Source of the DNA: an uncultured Prevotellaceae bacterium
GTDB taxonomy: Bacteria; Bacteroidota; Bacteroidia; Bacteroidales; Bacteroidaceae
Direction: 5' to 3'
DNA: 59,406 bases
Assembly: GCA_900316355.1 (NCBI GenBank)
Contig: ONCQ01000013.1
Location: 1 to 59,406, forward strand
The notes under the pieces are model-generated. The model was not told the origin of the DNA. It searched no databases and saw only the letters and a list, made by a program, of their open reading frames with translations. The position numbers and the translations under genes were made by a program. Within the stretch, counting starts at the first letter, position 1. Each line of letters opens with the position of its first letter. This document shows positions 43,416-52,425 of this stretch, in pieces.

Positions 43416-43825
43416 AGGTAGGCGAACTGGAGCACCAAAAAGTTGATACAAGCAGCAACTCCCATGTCTAAGATGGGAGCTACCCATTCGCTGAACCCCA
43501 TCCAAAGGAATAGGTTCAACAGACCAATCTCTACAAAATAGTTCAGCAGATGGCTGGCGGCAAATCCCATTACATTGCGACGGCTGGGTCTCTGCTGAAA
43601 GGTGAAGTAGGTCGTAAGGACATAATTGCAGAGGAAGCTGACGATGAAACCTGCGGTATATGAGATGTTGACATCTTGGTGCAGTGTGATGAGTAGTGCA
43701 TATACTCCATAGTGGATGGCCGATGCTACGATACCTGTCAGGGCGAAGCGCAGGAAGCGATTGATGGTGGCATGTCCATCGGAACTCCTCAAATATTTGG
43801 CGATTAATTTTAACATGGTAGTCAA
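43400..43825 (-). CDS. GtrA family membrane protein
   Basis: The 141-residue protein has four predicted helices and the family patterns RFLRFALTGIVASAIHYGVYALL and FLCNYVLTTYFTFQ. GtrA proteins are thought to flip undecaprenyl-phosphate-linked sugars. It closes the ten-kilobase envelope operon that begins at 53021. It overlaps the deacetylase gene start by 4 bp and the GtrB-like gene by 16 bp in antisense, which could allow transcript interference. Confidence 0.88.
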   Translation of the reverse strand: MTTMLKLIAKYLRSSDGHATINRFLRFALTGIVASAIHYGVYALLITLHQDVNISYTAGFIVSFLCNYVLTTYFTFQQRPSRRNVMGFAASHLLNYFVEIGLLNLFLWMGFSEWVAPILDMGVAACINFLVLQFAYLYKRA

Positions 43826-44601
43826 TTTCGTTCCTCGACAAATTCCTGAAAGGTTACAAATCGCTCACCGTGTGCTTTCAGCATCTTGATGAGGTTATCC
43901 AATCGCTGGCACATCTGCTGTCCGCTGTGGTTACGGATGATGAAGGGCATGCGCAGCTCGGGGTGCTCGCGCAATTCGTAGAACTCCCACGGATGGAAGT
44001 AGGTGACGAAGTAGCTGTCATGCTTCAGCGTGCGGCACACCATCCAGTGGTAGAGACTTTCGGGCAGGTTGTGCAGCGAGAGCCAGAAGAGGGGGAAGCG
44101 CAGCCAGGGGGTGACGGAAGCTGGAATCTGCATGACGCCGTCCTTCATGAACCAGGTTCTTGGTGCGGTGAGATGCATGTAGCGCCCGGGGATGAAGGCT
44201 GGGTTCAACGATGAGTTATAGGTGTAGCCAGCTGCCGCGATGGCCTCATCGGAGACAGGGAACATGCGGGGTTGGCGATAGCCGTGGGCCTTGATGCCCG
44301 ATGTTCTTTCTATGATTTCCTTCGACTCCTTGACATCGGTGGCCTTGGGATTCCAGTGGTCCACACCGTGGCAGGCCACCTCATGACCCTCCTTGATGAT
44401 GCGTTGCATCACCTCTGGGGCATGTTCGGCAAAATTACCCGTGCAGAAGAAGGTGGCACGCACGCCATTCTCCTTCAGCACATCAAGGATGCGGTTGGTG
44501 CCCAGTATGGATACCTCCATGCCTTCCTTGAGCGTGTCGTAATCGACTCCATGCTCGCGTGGTACATCAAACTCTTCGGTGTCAAAACTCAAAAGTATCA
44601 T
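43822..44601 (-). CDS. Polysaccharide deacetylase family protein (NodB fold)
   Basis: The 259-residue protein begins MILLSFDTEEFDVP, with the catalytic Asp and metal Asp of motif 1. FFCTGNFAEHAPEVMQRI and the metal-binding H78-x3-H82 in CHGVDH come next, then GYRQPRMF (motif 3). There is no signal peptide, so it acts in the cytoplasm or on a cytoplasmic-face lipid-linked substrate. In this operon it likely removes acetyl or other N-acyl groups from an LPS or lipid A related glycan. Gaps to its neighbours are a 4-bp overlap and 5 bp. Confidence 0.88.
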   Translation of the reverse strand: MILLSFDTEEFDVPREHGVDYDTLKEGMEVSILGTNRILDVLKENGVRATFFCTGNFAEHAPEVMQRIIKEGHEVACHGVDHWNPKATDVKESKEIIERTSGIKAHGYRQPRMFPVSDEAIAAAGYTYNSSLNPAFIPGRYMHLTAPRTWFMKDGVMQIPASVTPWLRFPLFWLSLHNLPESLYHWMVCRTLKHDSYFVTYFHPWEFYELREHPELRMPFIIRNHSGQQMCQRLDNLIKMLKAHGERFVTFQEFVEERN

Positions 44602-44606
44602 TGTTG

Positions 44607-45563
44607 TCAGAATCTTAATTTACCCGTCTCTGGGTCTATCATTTTATCGTACTCTTCGCGTGTACGTTTCCAACGGTTGTGAGTCCATAGCCAGTAGGCA
44701 GGCTGTCGGCGGATGCTTTGCTCAAGGCGTTGGAAATAGTCTTCCGTGATGGAGAGATCGGGTTGCTGTTTGGGCGTAGGGGTCATCAGCTGGAACTCTG
44801 CTTCGTAGTAGCCGCGACGTACACGTCGGATGTCAATATACACGCAGGCCATGTTGTATCGGCGTGCGATACGCTCGGTGCCGGTGAGGACTGGGGTTTG
44901 AGGATGGTTGAGGAATGTCAGCCAATGACCGATATTGTTCCAAAATGGAACTTGATCGGCAATGAAGCCCATAATTACGGGGCGTCCTTGCCGCTGGTTG
45001 TCAACGATGCAGCGCAGCACATCCATGATTTTCACATTCTCGGTCCCCATGCGATGCCGCGAGTATAGCAGCAATTTATCCATGACATGTGATTCAAGGA
45101 CGTGGTAAACCTGTGAGCCAAAGTAATTGCCCTGTACCCACAACGGGATACTCGTAATCCACTCCCAGTTGCAGTAATGACCCAGGTATAAAGCTACTCC
45201 CTGTCCTTTGTCAGCGAAATCCTCCAGCAGTTTGGCATTGTGGAAGACCATGTGCTTGTGCATCGTTTCCTTACTCATGGAGAACAGCTTGAGCGTTTCC
45301 ACGATGTAGTCACCAAACCAATGGTAGAATTGCCGTTCTATCTGTCGCAGTTCTTCCTGACTCTTCTCAGGGAAACTATCTCTCATATTTTTGCGTACGA
45401 TGGCTTTGCGATAACCAATGACGCGGTAGGTGAGGAGATAGATGAGGTCGGAGATGAGGTACAGCAACCAGAATGGAAGCAGTGAGATGAGATAGATCAG
45501 ACTGAACGCAAGGCTATAGACTATGCGCTGCCCGAAAGTGAGTGTATATGTGGATTGTTCCAT
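44607..45563 (-). CDS. LpxL/LpxM-like lipid A acyltransferase
   Basis: The 318-residue protein has an N-terminal membrane helix pair (about 15-48) and the HX4E catalytic motif LGHYCNWE (H129, E134) of late lipid A acyltransferases. GFIADQVPFW and YFQRLEQSIRRQPAYWLWTHNRWK follow, both characteristic. It should add a secondary acyl chain to lipid A. It lies between the deacetylase and the first LtaS-like gene in one operon, linking those genes to lipid A/LPS maturation. Confidence 0.9.
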   Translation of the reverse strand: MEQSTYTLTFGQRIVYSLAFSLIYLISLLPFWLLYLISDLIYLLTYRVIGYRKAIVRKNMRDSFPEKSQEELRQIERQFYHWFGDYIVETLKLFSMSKETMHKHMVFHNAKLLEDFADKGQGVALYLGHYCNWEWITSIPLWVQGNYFGSQVYHVLESHVMDKLLLYSRHRMGTENVKIMDVLRCIVDNQRQGRPVIMGFIADQVPFWNNIGHWLTFLNHPQTPVLTGTERIARRYNMACVYIDIRRVRRGYYEAEFQLMTPTPKQQPDLSITEDYFQRLEQSIRRQPAYWLWTHNRWKRTREEYDKMIDPETGKLRF

Positions 45564-45577
45564 GATGACACGTGGGG

Positions 45578-47602
45578 TTAGGGGGTGAGGCGGTCTTCGT
45601 TCATGCGCGACATATACTGCTGGATGATGGCCTTCAGCTCGCGCTCCATCTGTGGCTGACGTGGCTCGCGGCCTACGAGATTCTCCTGCAGTAGGCTGTC
45701 GCCGAGGGCATAGACGGCGCGCGTCTGCTCGCCATCGAACTGCAGCAGGCGTCCGTGCTTGATATATTGATAGATACCATTGTTATAGTTCACTGCCCAG
45801 GTGCTGTCGGCGGCCGTATGGAAAAGATCGAGGCCAAAGGCGAAGTAGGGCGTATCATGATGTAGCAGTCCCAACACGCTGGGCATGATATCGATGTGTT
45901 GGGCAATGCTCTCACGCATCCCTGGTTGGAAGAGATCACCGCTGGGATCATAGAAGATGATAGGTGAGCAGAAGCCGCCGATATCTGTCTGATAGAAGGC
46001 GTGGTCGCTGAGGTTGGTGTGGTCGGAGGTGAGCACGAAGAGCGTGTTCTGGAACCATGGCTGCTTGTGGGCTTCCTCGAAGAAACGGCGCAGGGCGTGG
46101 TCGGTGTAGCGGATGCACTTGTGGATGATGAGGCCCTCTTCGGGGAAAGTGTCGCGATAGGCCTCTGGTATCTGGTATGGATGGTGGCTGGTGGCGGTGA
46201 AGAGTGCTGTCATGAAGGGCTCCTTCAATTCAGAGAGTTGGGCGCAGTAGAACTGCATGAAGGGTTCATCCCAGATGGCCCACATGCCATCGAAGTCCTC
46301 ATCACCACGGAAGCGGGAGTCGGCATTGAACTCATCGCGGCCGAAGTATTTCTGGAAACCTGTCTTGCGAGCGAAAGCCTGGAAACCCATGCTGCCGTTC
46401 TCGGCACCATGGAAGAAGGCTGTCTCGTAGCCATGTTTGTCGAGCTCCTGTGCCAGGCCGCCGAAGGTGTTCATGGAAGCGGGCGTCAGCACGAAGGGTT
46501 CCACGAACATAGGAATGCTGGAGAGAATGCTGGGCATGCCATCGATGCTCTTGCGGCCGTTGCAGAAGGACCAGCGGAAGGTGGCGCTCTCGTGGCATAG
46601 CTCATCCACGAAGGGTGTGTAGCCGGCGTAGTGACCGTCCTCAAGCGTCTCATTGAGAGCACCGATGTATTCGCGTCCGAAGCTTTCGATGATGAACACG
46701 ACTACATTCTTGGGAATGAAGGTGCTATCGGTTAGAGATGAGTGGATAGGCGTGTAAATTCCGGCCATTTCATCGGCATCCTCATAGTAGGCGGGTGTTA
46801 TAAATTTAGCCTTTCCGATTGTTCGGATGAGGGCAAAAGGTGTGTTCAGGATGATGGCAGCCTCGGCAGGGCGGGCAACATACTGGTTGGCATTGGAGAT
46901 GGTGATGGGACGCACGGCTGTGGTGGCACCGCCACGCATGCCGATAACGGTCAATGGAATGTAGGCGGCGAAGATAACCAGATGCAGGAGGTAATAATAA
47001 AGCCCTTGGGCTTTCGATGTGAAGACCATGGTCTTATGGCCTGAAGAGCATGGTCTTATGGCTTGAAGACCATGGTCTTCAGACGGAAGCCTGTAGACCT
47101 TCCAAAGGAACGTGATGAAAGTGATGCCTGCGAGCACCAGATACCAGTGGCGCAGTAGCTCGATTCCTATGATGTTCGCGAGGTTCCCTTCATTCGAGAA
47201 TTCCTGGAAGACAGAGGTGGTGGTGCGGCGCCCAGTATATTGGAAATAGACGGCATCGGCTAAGTTGATGATGATAGCAAGGCTGTTTACGATGATGAAG
47301 ACCCATTTCGCTGCCGTCTGCCACCGGCACCGTTCCTTCCAATGCAAGGGGATAAGCATAAGGAAGGCGTAGAGAACGTTGGTGTAGAGGATGGCGGAGG
47401 TGTCGAACATCCACGCCCCCGTGACGATATCCTTGAGCGAGTTGGCGCTCCAAAACTGTGGGAAGGCGGAATAGTTCTCTGCCCAGAAGACTAGACGGCA
47501 TAGCCAATAGACGACATAGGCCATCGCCATGTTCCAGACGAAGGCTAACGGCGTGCAGAGCAACGGCGTGGCGAATAATGCGTGGTCTTTTTTTACTCTC
47601 AT
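45578..47602 (-). CDS. LtaS-like membrane phosphotransferase (paralogue 1)
   Basis: The 674-residue protein has about five N-terminal transmembrane helices (within 15-225) and a periplasmic alkaline-phosphatase-fold domain. VVVFIIESFGREYIG has the metal ligand E306. CNGRKSIDGMPSILSS places a Ser (352) where LtaS has its nucleophilic Thr, and SDHTNLSDHAFYQ has the late ligands. It should transfer a phosphoglycerol or phosphoethanolamine group to an envelope glycan. It is one of three tandem paralogues separated by 1-4 bp. The cytoplasmic or inter-helix loop at about 172-195 is encoded by a 22-bp tandem repeat. Confidence 0.86.
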   Translation of the reverse strand: MRVKKDHALFATPLLCTPLAFVWNMAMAYVVYWLCRLVFWAENYSAFPQFWSANSLKDIVTGAWMFDTSAILYTNVLYAFLMLIPLHWKERCRWQTAAKWVFIIVNSLAIIINLADAVYFQYTGRRTTTSVFQEFSNEGNLANIIGIELLRHWYLVLAGITFITFLWKVYRLPSEDHGLQAIRPCSSGHKTMVFTSKAQGLYYYLLHLVIFAAYIPLTVIGMRGGATTAVRPITISNANQYVARPAEAAIILNTPFALIRTIGKAKFITPAYYEDADEMAGIYTPIHSSLTDSTFIPKNVVVFIIESFGREYIGALNETLEDGHYAGYTPFVDELCHESATFRWSFCNGRKSIDGMPSILSSIPMFVEPFVLTPASMNTFGGLAQELDKHGYETAFFHGAENGSMGFQAFARKTGFQKYFGRDEFNADSRFRGDEDFDGMWAIWDEPFMQFYCAQLSELKEPFMTALFTATSHHPYQIPEAYRDTFPEEGLIIHKCIRYTDHALRRFFEEAHKQPWFQNTLFVLTSDHTNLSDHAFYQTDIGGFCSPIIFYDPSGDLFQPGMRESIAQHIDIMPSVLGLLHHDTPYFAFGLDLFHTAADSTWAVNYNNGIYQYIKHGRLLQFDGEQTRAVYALGDSLLQENLVGREPRQPQMERELKAIIQQYMSRMNEDRLTP
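47021..47086. repeat. Three tandem 22-bp units inside an LtaS-like gene
   Basis: Units at 47021-47042, 47043-47064 and 47065-47086 repeat GAAGACCATGGTCTTATGGC with few changes, each built round the palindrome GACCATGGTC or its variant. The period is not a multiple of three, so the units are read in three different frames and together stay in frame. Confidence 0.85.
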
Positions 47603-47606
47603 CTTG

Positions 47607-49544
47607 CTACTCTATACCGGTCTGTTTGGCTGTCAGGTGATTGCCGTTCATGCGGGTCATATATTGTTGGATTGCGGCTTTCAGCTTTCTCTCCATATCT
47701 TCGCGGATTCGTGCATAAAATGGAACTGTCACTTGATTGTTCTGAAGCAGGGGATCAATGCGGAAATCGTAGAAAGCTGTACTTTTCGTTCCGTCGAACT
47801 GTAGCAGGTAATGGTCCTGAACGTACTGATACTGGTCGTGGATGTAGGAAAGGGTGCCGATGTGTTCTGTCGTATCGCTCAGTAAATCGTTCCCAAAAGA
47901 GAAGTAGCGGCCTTGGTAGCCTACGTGATGCAGGATAGTAGGCAGAATGTCTGTCTGCTGGATGATGCCTGGGCGATGTCCACGCCATGTCGTGTCGGTG
48001 GGATGGAAGAAGAACACGGGAACCCTAAATGCGCCCAAGTCATTGATAAACTCGGGCGAGGACTGCATGTTGATATGGTCACCCATGAGCACAAAGAGCG
48101 TGTGCTCAAACCAGGGCTGTTGGCTGGCTTCCTCAAAGAAACGGCGGAGGGAGTGGTCGGTATAGCGAATGGCCTTGAAGATAGGCAGCTTTCCCTCGGG
48201 GAAGGTGTCGCGATATTGGGGCGGAATCTGGAAGGGATGGTGTGAGGTGAGGGTAAAAAGTCCTGCACAGAAGGGTTCTGGCGTGTGGCTTAATGTCTGT
48301 GCCATGAATTGCATGAAAGGTTCATCCCATATCCCCCAATGGTGATCCCATTCAGCATCGTTGTTGAATTCATTGCGACCGTAATAGGCATCAAAGCCAC
48401 AGGCCTTCACGAAGCCATCGATGGAAAGGGACCCATTGTCGGCACCATGGAAATAGGCGGTATGATAGCCCATAGGTTTTAGATAATTGCCGATTCCATC
48501 AATATCATTCATTGTACCATGGGAACTCATGAAGCTCGCAACCATCATAGGAATGGAGGCAAAAGCTGATGCCTGAGCATCGATGCTGCTGATGCCATTA
48601 GACAGGGAAAGGTCAAAAGTAAGGCCTTCGCGCATGAGTGAGTCCAAGAAGGGCGTGCAGTCTTCTTCAGCATTCGGGTTGAGATATCGGGAATAGGAAC
48701 TGCTGAAACTTTCTAAAATGATAATGATGACATTGTCCTTGTGGCGAAGGGTGTCACCTGTGAGAGTTAGCTCATGGACAGGGGTGTAGATTCCATCTAA
48801 AAGGTTTTCTTCGAAATAGCTGACCTGCGGGTAGCTCTTCTTGGAGAAGGTGCGGAAGATGGAGAAGGGCGTGTTCATGACCAGCACGGCGTGGGACGGC
48901 TGCTGCACATATTCGCGGGCATTGCCGTTGTGCAAAGGACGTAATTCAGGGTCAACGCCTCCACGTATCCCGACAATGAGAAGCGGGGCTGAACACAAAA
49001 GTCCGATGACTTGTGTGAGATAGTATTTCCAACGGGGGGCAGTGGAGGGTGAGGGAGTACGATACAAGAGCCATAACGCCACTGCTAAAAGGACCCCTAA
49101 CAACGTGAGATACCAATGGTTGGCAAGTTCAAGACCGATAATGTTGGTGAGATTATCATTTTGGAACTCAGTAAAGACGGATGCCGTTGTGCGCCGCTTG
49201 ATGAAGGGGTAATAGACAGCGTCCGCAAGGTTGGACGCCAAACAGATGGTGTTGACGGCAACGAACAGGATATGCAGGAAGGTTTGCCAGTCGCGCCGTT
49301 CCTTGATGTGCAATGGGAAGAAGAGTAGCAATACATACAATGCATTGCTGTAGGCGATGGCAGAGAGGTCAAATCGAAGGCCTCCTCGGATGATGCCCCA
49401 TGCTTCAGCAGCGCCTATGCCATGGAATAGTGTATGGTTCTCTAAAACGAAAGCCAATCTGCACAGCATATAAGCTACTATCAGCAGCAACAGGTTGCAG
49501 CCGAGAGCATATGCCGTTGAGGGATGTCGTTTGTGATTTGCCAT
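47607..49544 (-). CDS. LtaS-like membrane phosphotransferase (paralogue 2)
   Basis: The 645-residue paralogue shares the five-helix N-terminus and periplasmic catalytic domain. VIIIILESFSSSYSRYLN has the first ligand, LSNGISSIDAQASAFAS places a Ser at the nucleophile position, and LMGDHINMQSSPEFI has the late His/Asp ligands. The WDEPFMQFMAQTL and FTLTSHHPFQIP motifs are shared closely with paralogue 1, so a duplication produced the pair. It is 4 bp from paralogue 1 and 1 bp from paralogue 3. Confidence 0.86.
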   Translation of the reverse strand: MANHKRHPSTAYALGCNLLLLIVAYMLCRLAFVLENHTLFHGIGAAEAWGIIRGGLRFDLSAIAYSNALYVLLLFFPLHIKERRDWQTFLHILFVAVNTICLASNLADAVYYPFIKRRTTASVFTEFQNDNLTNIIGLELANHWYLTLLGVLLAVALWLLYRTPSPSTAPRWKYYLTQVIGLLCSAPLLIVGIRGGVDPELRPLHNGNAREYVQQPSHAVLVMNTPFSIFRTFSKKSYPQVSYFEENLLDGIYTPVHELTLTGDTLRHKDNVIIIILESFSSSYSRYLNPNAEEDCTPFLDSLMREGLTFDLSLSNGISSIDAQASAFASIPMMVASFMSSHGTMNDIDGIGNYLKPMGYHTAYFHGADNGSLSIDGFVKACGFDAYYGRNEFNNDAEWDHHWGIWDEPFMQFMAQTLSHTPEPFCAGLFTLTSHHPFQIPPQYRDTFPEGKLPIFKAIRYTDHSLRRFFEEASQQPWFEHTLFVLMGDHINMQSSPEFINDLGAFRVPVFFFHPTDTTWRGHRPGIIQQTDILPTILHHVGYQGRYFSFGNDLLSDTTEHIGTLSYIHDQYQYVQDHYLLQFDGTKSTAFYDFRIDPLLQNNQVTVPFYARIREDMERKLKAAIQQYMTRMNGNHLTAKQTGIE

Positions 49545-49545
49545 A

Positions 49546-51366
49546 TTATTTCGTAGTTCCTAATGCTTTTAAGTCGTTTGAAGTTGCCTGTAGGATGGCT
49601 TTCCCAAGGCGCTCCAGACGCTGTGGCTGGGTGCTTTCTACTGTCAAGAAGCGTTGTGCATCGAGGTCATAGGCCATGAACCCCGTGCTGTCAGTCAGCG
49701 AGAAGCCATTGTTGAAGGTGTGAATCGCAAAGGGGTAGGTGTATGAGTCGCTGAGAACATCGCGGCTCCAGCGGAAAGTGTCATGGGGGAGATGTAACTG
49801 GGCTAACAGGGTAGCCGCAAGGTCTGTCTGGTTGCATGGTGCAGTGATAACCCTTGGTGACTTCACGGCGCCCCCAGTCCACACGAGTGGAATCTTATTG
49901 CGGAGTGGATGGGATTGAGAATATTCTCCATAATTAAGACTATGATCAGGGAGAAAGATAATCAGTAGGTTGTCCCATTGCGGCGTATTCTTCAGTTTCC
50001 CGATGAAATCGCCGATACACGTGTCAAGGTAATAAAAGGCATTGGGGATTTCTTCCTGATATTGTGCGAGAGGTACATCCCAAGGCTCATGGGAGCTGAG
50101 AGTGGAGAAACCGATGAGGAAATGCTCGTCCTGAGGCATCTCGATGATTTGCCGGTAGAGCGTGTTGAAAGTGATGTCGTCCCGCACCCCCCATTTCGCG
50201 GTGTTCTGCTCTTGACGTGTGTAGTCAGCCTTCCATGTTAACTTTTCCCAACCTGTGGTGATGAGATAGCTGCGCATGTTGGTGAAGTTGATGTCGCCAC
50301 CGTACAGGTAATAGGTGCGATATCCAGCTTGCTGCACGCTGGAAGCGATGCTCGGAAGGTGGGATGTCTTCTGCGGCATTTTCATCACGGACGATGTGGG
50401 AAACGACGGATAACCGCTGTAGGTGCACACCGTGCCACGATCGGTGCGATAGGTGTTGCCGAAGCAATTCGAGAAATAGACGCCATCATGTTTCAGCTGT
50501 TGCAGGTGGGGCATATATTCGCCCATAATCTCTCCTGCACTCTCCATGAGGACGATGACGATATTGGGGCGTGACGTAGTTAGAAGAGAATCCGTATCAG
50601 TCGATGAAATGGGGTAAAGTTCCTCCACTAATTCGTTGCACTCTTCATCGTCAAAGAAATGATAGTCAACAATATCGTGTGCTGTTTTCTCAAAAGATGC
50701 TAAGAAGCTGAAGACTGGATTCACAGCGGAATGGTTGAGGAACTGGTTCTGGGAATAATAGACTTGACCGATGTTGGTGGCGGACTCCCCCATACCGCCT
50801 CGGATGCCGATGACGATAAGTGGTATGCTGATGATATAGCAGAGTGTTTCCGAAATCTTCGTGGTGACGTTAGCGGTTTCCCGACTCGCTGACGGCTTCA
50901 AAAAGGTGTAGCCATAAAAGATAATAGCGGTAACAGCAATAAAGATAACCACTCTAATCATAATATAGCCGACGGAAACGCTGGCGGCAGCCTCTGAGGG
51001 AGACGCTAAGTATTGTAGGCAGGAGGCATCGAGCTTGAATCCCCAAAAGGGATACAGACTGCTATCAGCCACGAAAGCAAGCGAAAGCGCAACAGAGATG
51101 ATGAAGAAATAGACGTGAAGAATGTTGCTTGTCACCTTGCGGTGGTTCCACCATACGCAGATCATGGCTAGAAGCAGTGGCAGGATGAGGATGTAGAGCG
51201 CTGTTGAGAGGTCGAGTGAGAGCCCATGCCATAGTACATCTGCGACGTTTGCGGGCGTGAAGTCTCTGCCGGTATGGCAGCAGGCCATAAAAACAATTTT
51301 GGCTGCGCAGAAAACAAACACAGTCCACAGGTAGGTCCTTAGTAGAAAGGCGATTCTTTGCTTCAT
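49546..51366 (-). CDS. LtaS-like membrane phosphotransferase (paralogue 3)
   Basis: The 606-residue protein has the same topology but is more divergent. The first ligand is in IVIVLMESAGEIMGEYMP and the nucleophile position reads TYRTDRGTVCTYSGYPSFP, a Thr as in LtaS. LLIIFLPDHSLNYGEY has the late ligands. GKLTWKAD and the SSHEPWDVPLAQY block recall phosphoglycerol transferases. It precedes the paralogues and follows the GT9 gene by 15 bp. Confidence 0.86.
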   Translation of the reverse strand: MKQRIAFLLRTYLWTVFVFCAAKIVFMACCHTGRDFTPANVADVLWHGLSLDLSTALYILILPLLLAMICVWWNHRKVTSNILHVYFFIISVALSLAFVADSSLYPFWGFKLDASCLQYLASPSEAAASVSVGYIMIRVVIFIAVTAIIFYGYTFLKPSASRETANVTTKISETLCYIISIPLIVIGIRGGMGESATNIGQVYYSQNQFLNHSAVNPVFSFLASFEKTAHDIVDYHFFDDEECNELVEELYPISSTDTDSLLTTSRPNIVIVLMESAGEIMGEYMPHLQQLKHDGVYFSNCFGNTYRTDRGTVCTYSGYPSFPTSSVMKMPQKTSHLPSIASSVQQAGYRTYYLYGGDINFTNMRSYLITTGWEKLTWKADYTRQEQNTAKWGVRDDITFNTLYRQIIEMPQDEHFLIGFSTLSSHEPWDVPLAQYQEEIPNAFYYLDTCIGDFIGKLKNTPQWDNLLIIFLPDHSLNYGEYSQSHPLRNKIPLVWTGGAVKSPRVITAPCNQTDLAATLLAQLHLPHDTFRWSRDVLSDSYTYPFAIHTFNNGFSLTDSTGFMAYDLDAQRFLTVESTQPQRLERLGKAILQATSNDLKALGTTK

Positions 51367-51381
51367 CCTTAATCCTTCTCT

Positions 51382-52425
51382 TTAATCAGGCAACCTCTCT
51401 TCTATTTTTTTGACAACAGATTCTGGTGTGATACCTGTCAGGCAGCGGTAGTCTCCGAACTGGCAGGGCTCTTTGCCATAGATGGAGCAGGGACGGCAGG
51501 GAAGGTCTGTGCGCTGAAGGACATCTTTAAAACACTGGCCATAGCCAAGGAAACCCGCAAAGGGATGCGTGGCTCCCCAGATACTGACGACGGGAACGGC
51601 GGCCAAGGCGGCCAAGTGCATATTGCCGGAGTCCATGCTCACCATGACTTGGCAATGCGAGATGAGTGCCAACTCTTCAGCGATGTTGTTGAGCTTGCCT
51701 GCCATGTTTTCGGCGTGAGTATAGCGCTCGGCCCATTGGTCGAGGATTTCGGACTCCGTCTTGCCTGCGCCAAAGAGGAAGATACGGGTGTCACCGCGGG
51801 CGTTGAGTTGACGGATGACCTCCTCCATCTGTTCCTGAGGATATGTCTTACCTTCATGTATGGAGAACGGGGCGATGGCCACCCAGTGACGCTCGGGGCG
51901 CAAAGAGGGGTCGAAAGAGGGCACTGCCGTAGAGAGGTCGGCACCTCCTTGGGGATAAAGGCTCTTGAAATCCAGCGACCAATCATCGAAACCCAGACGA
52001 CGAAAGACATCCACGTACTTCTCAAACATGCTCGTCTGCGGCACTTTTACCTCCGCAGACAGGAAGGCTTTCCGTGCACGTCGGTCCTTTCGGATATGGG
52101 CCACGTGGTGTCCTGCGATATGCAAGCGCATGCGCAGCCATTTCGTCCGTAGTACGTCGTGCAGGTCGGCAATGTGTGTCGGCTGCAGGGCAAAAAGCCT
52201 TCGCGCCAGGAGGTTAAGTCCATGGTAGCCTGCGTGCTCTCCTTTCAAGTCGGCAGCCATGAATCCTACGTTTGATGGCAACAGGCTGAAGAGCGGCTGC
52301 GCCCAAGGACGGCTTACGACTGTCACGCGGACGTCGGGGTGCTGACGGGCAAAGCTGTCGATAACGGGAAGCGTCATCAATACGTCGCCCATAGCTGAGA
52401 AACGAAGAACAATAACGTGTGTCAT
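51382..52425 (-). CDS. GT9 family heptosyltransferase-like protein
   Basis: The 347-residue GT-B enzyme begins HVIVLRFSAMGDVLMTLPVIDSFA, the ADP-heptosyltransferase start. HIADLHDVLRTKWLRM follows, and the donor-domain SMDSGNMHLAALAAVPVVSIWGATHP contains the GT9 binding loop. It likely adds a sugar to the LPS inner core. The start overlaps the DUF4254 stop by ATGA. The C-terminal CRPCSIYGKEPCQFGDYRCL is cysteine-rich, as in many Bacteroidetes members. Confidence 0.9.
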   Translation of the reverse strand: MTHVIVLRFSAMGDVLMTLPVIDSFARQHPDVRVTVVSRPWAQPLFSLLPSNVGFMAADLKGEHAGYHGLNLLARRLFALQPTHIADLHDVLRTKWLRMRLHIAGHHVAHIRKDRRARKAFLSAEVKVPQTSMFEKYVDVFRRLGFDDWSLDFKSLYPQGGADLSTAVPSFDPSLRPERHWVAIAPFSIHEGKTYPQEQMEEVIRQLNARGDTRIFLFGAGKTESEILDQWAERYTHAENMAGKLNNIAEELALISHCQVMVSMDSGNMHLAALAAVPVVSIWGATHPFAGFLGYGQCFKDVLQRTDLPCRPCSIYGKEPCQFGDYRCLTGITPESVVKKIEERLPD

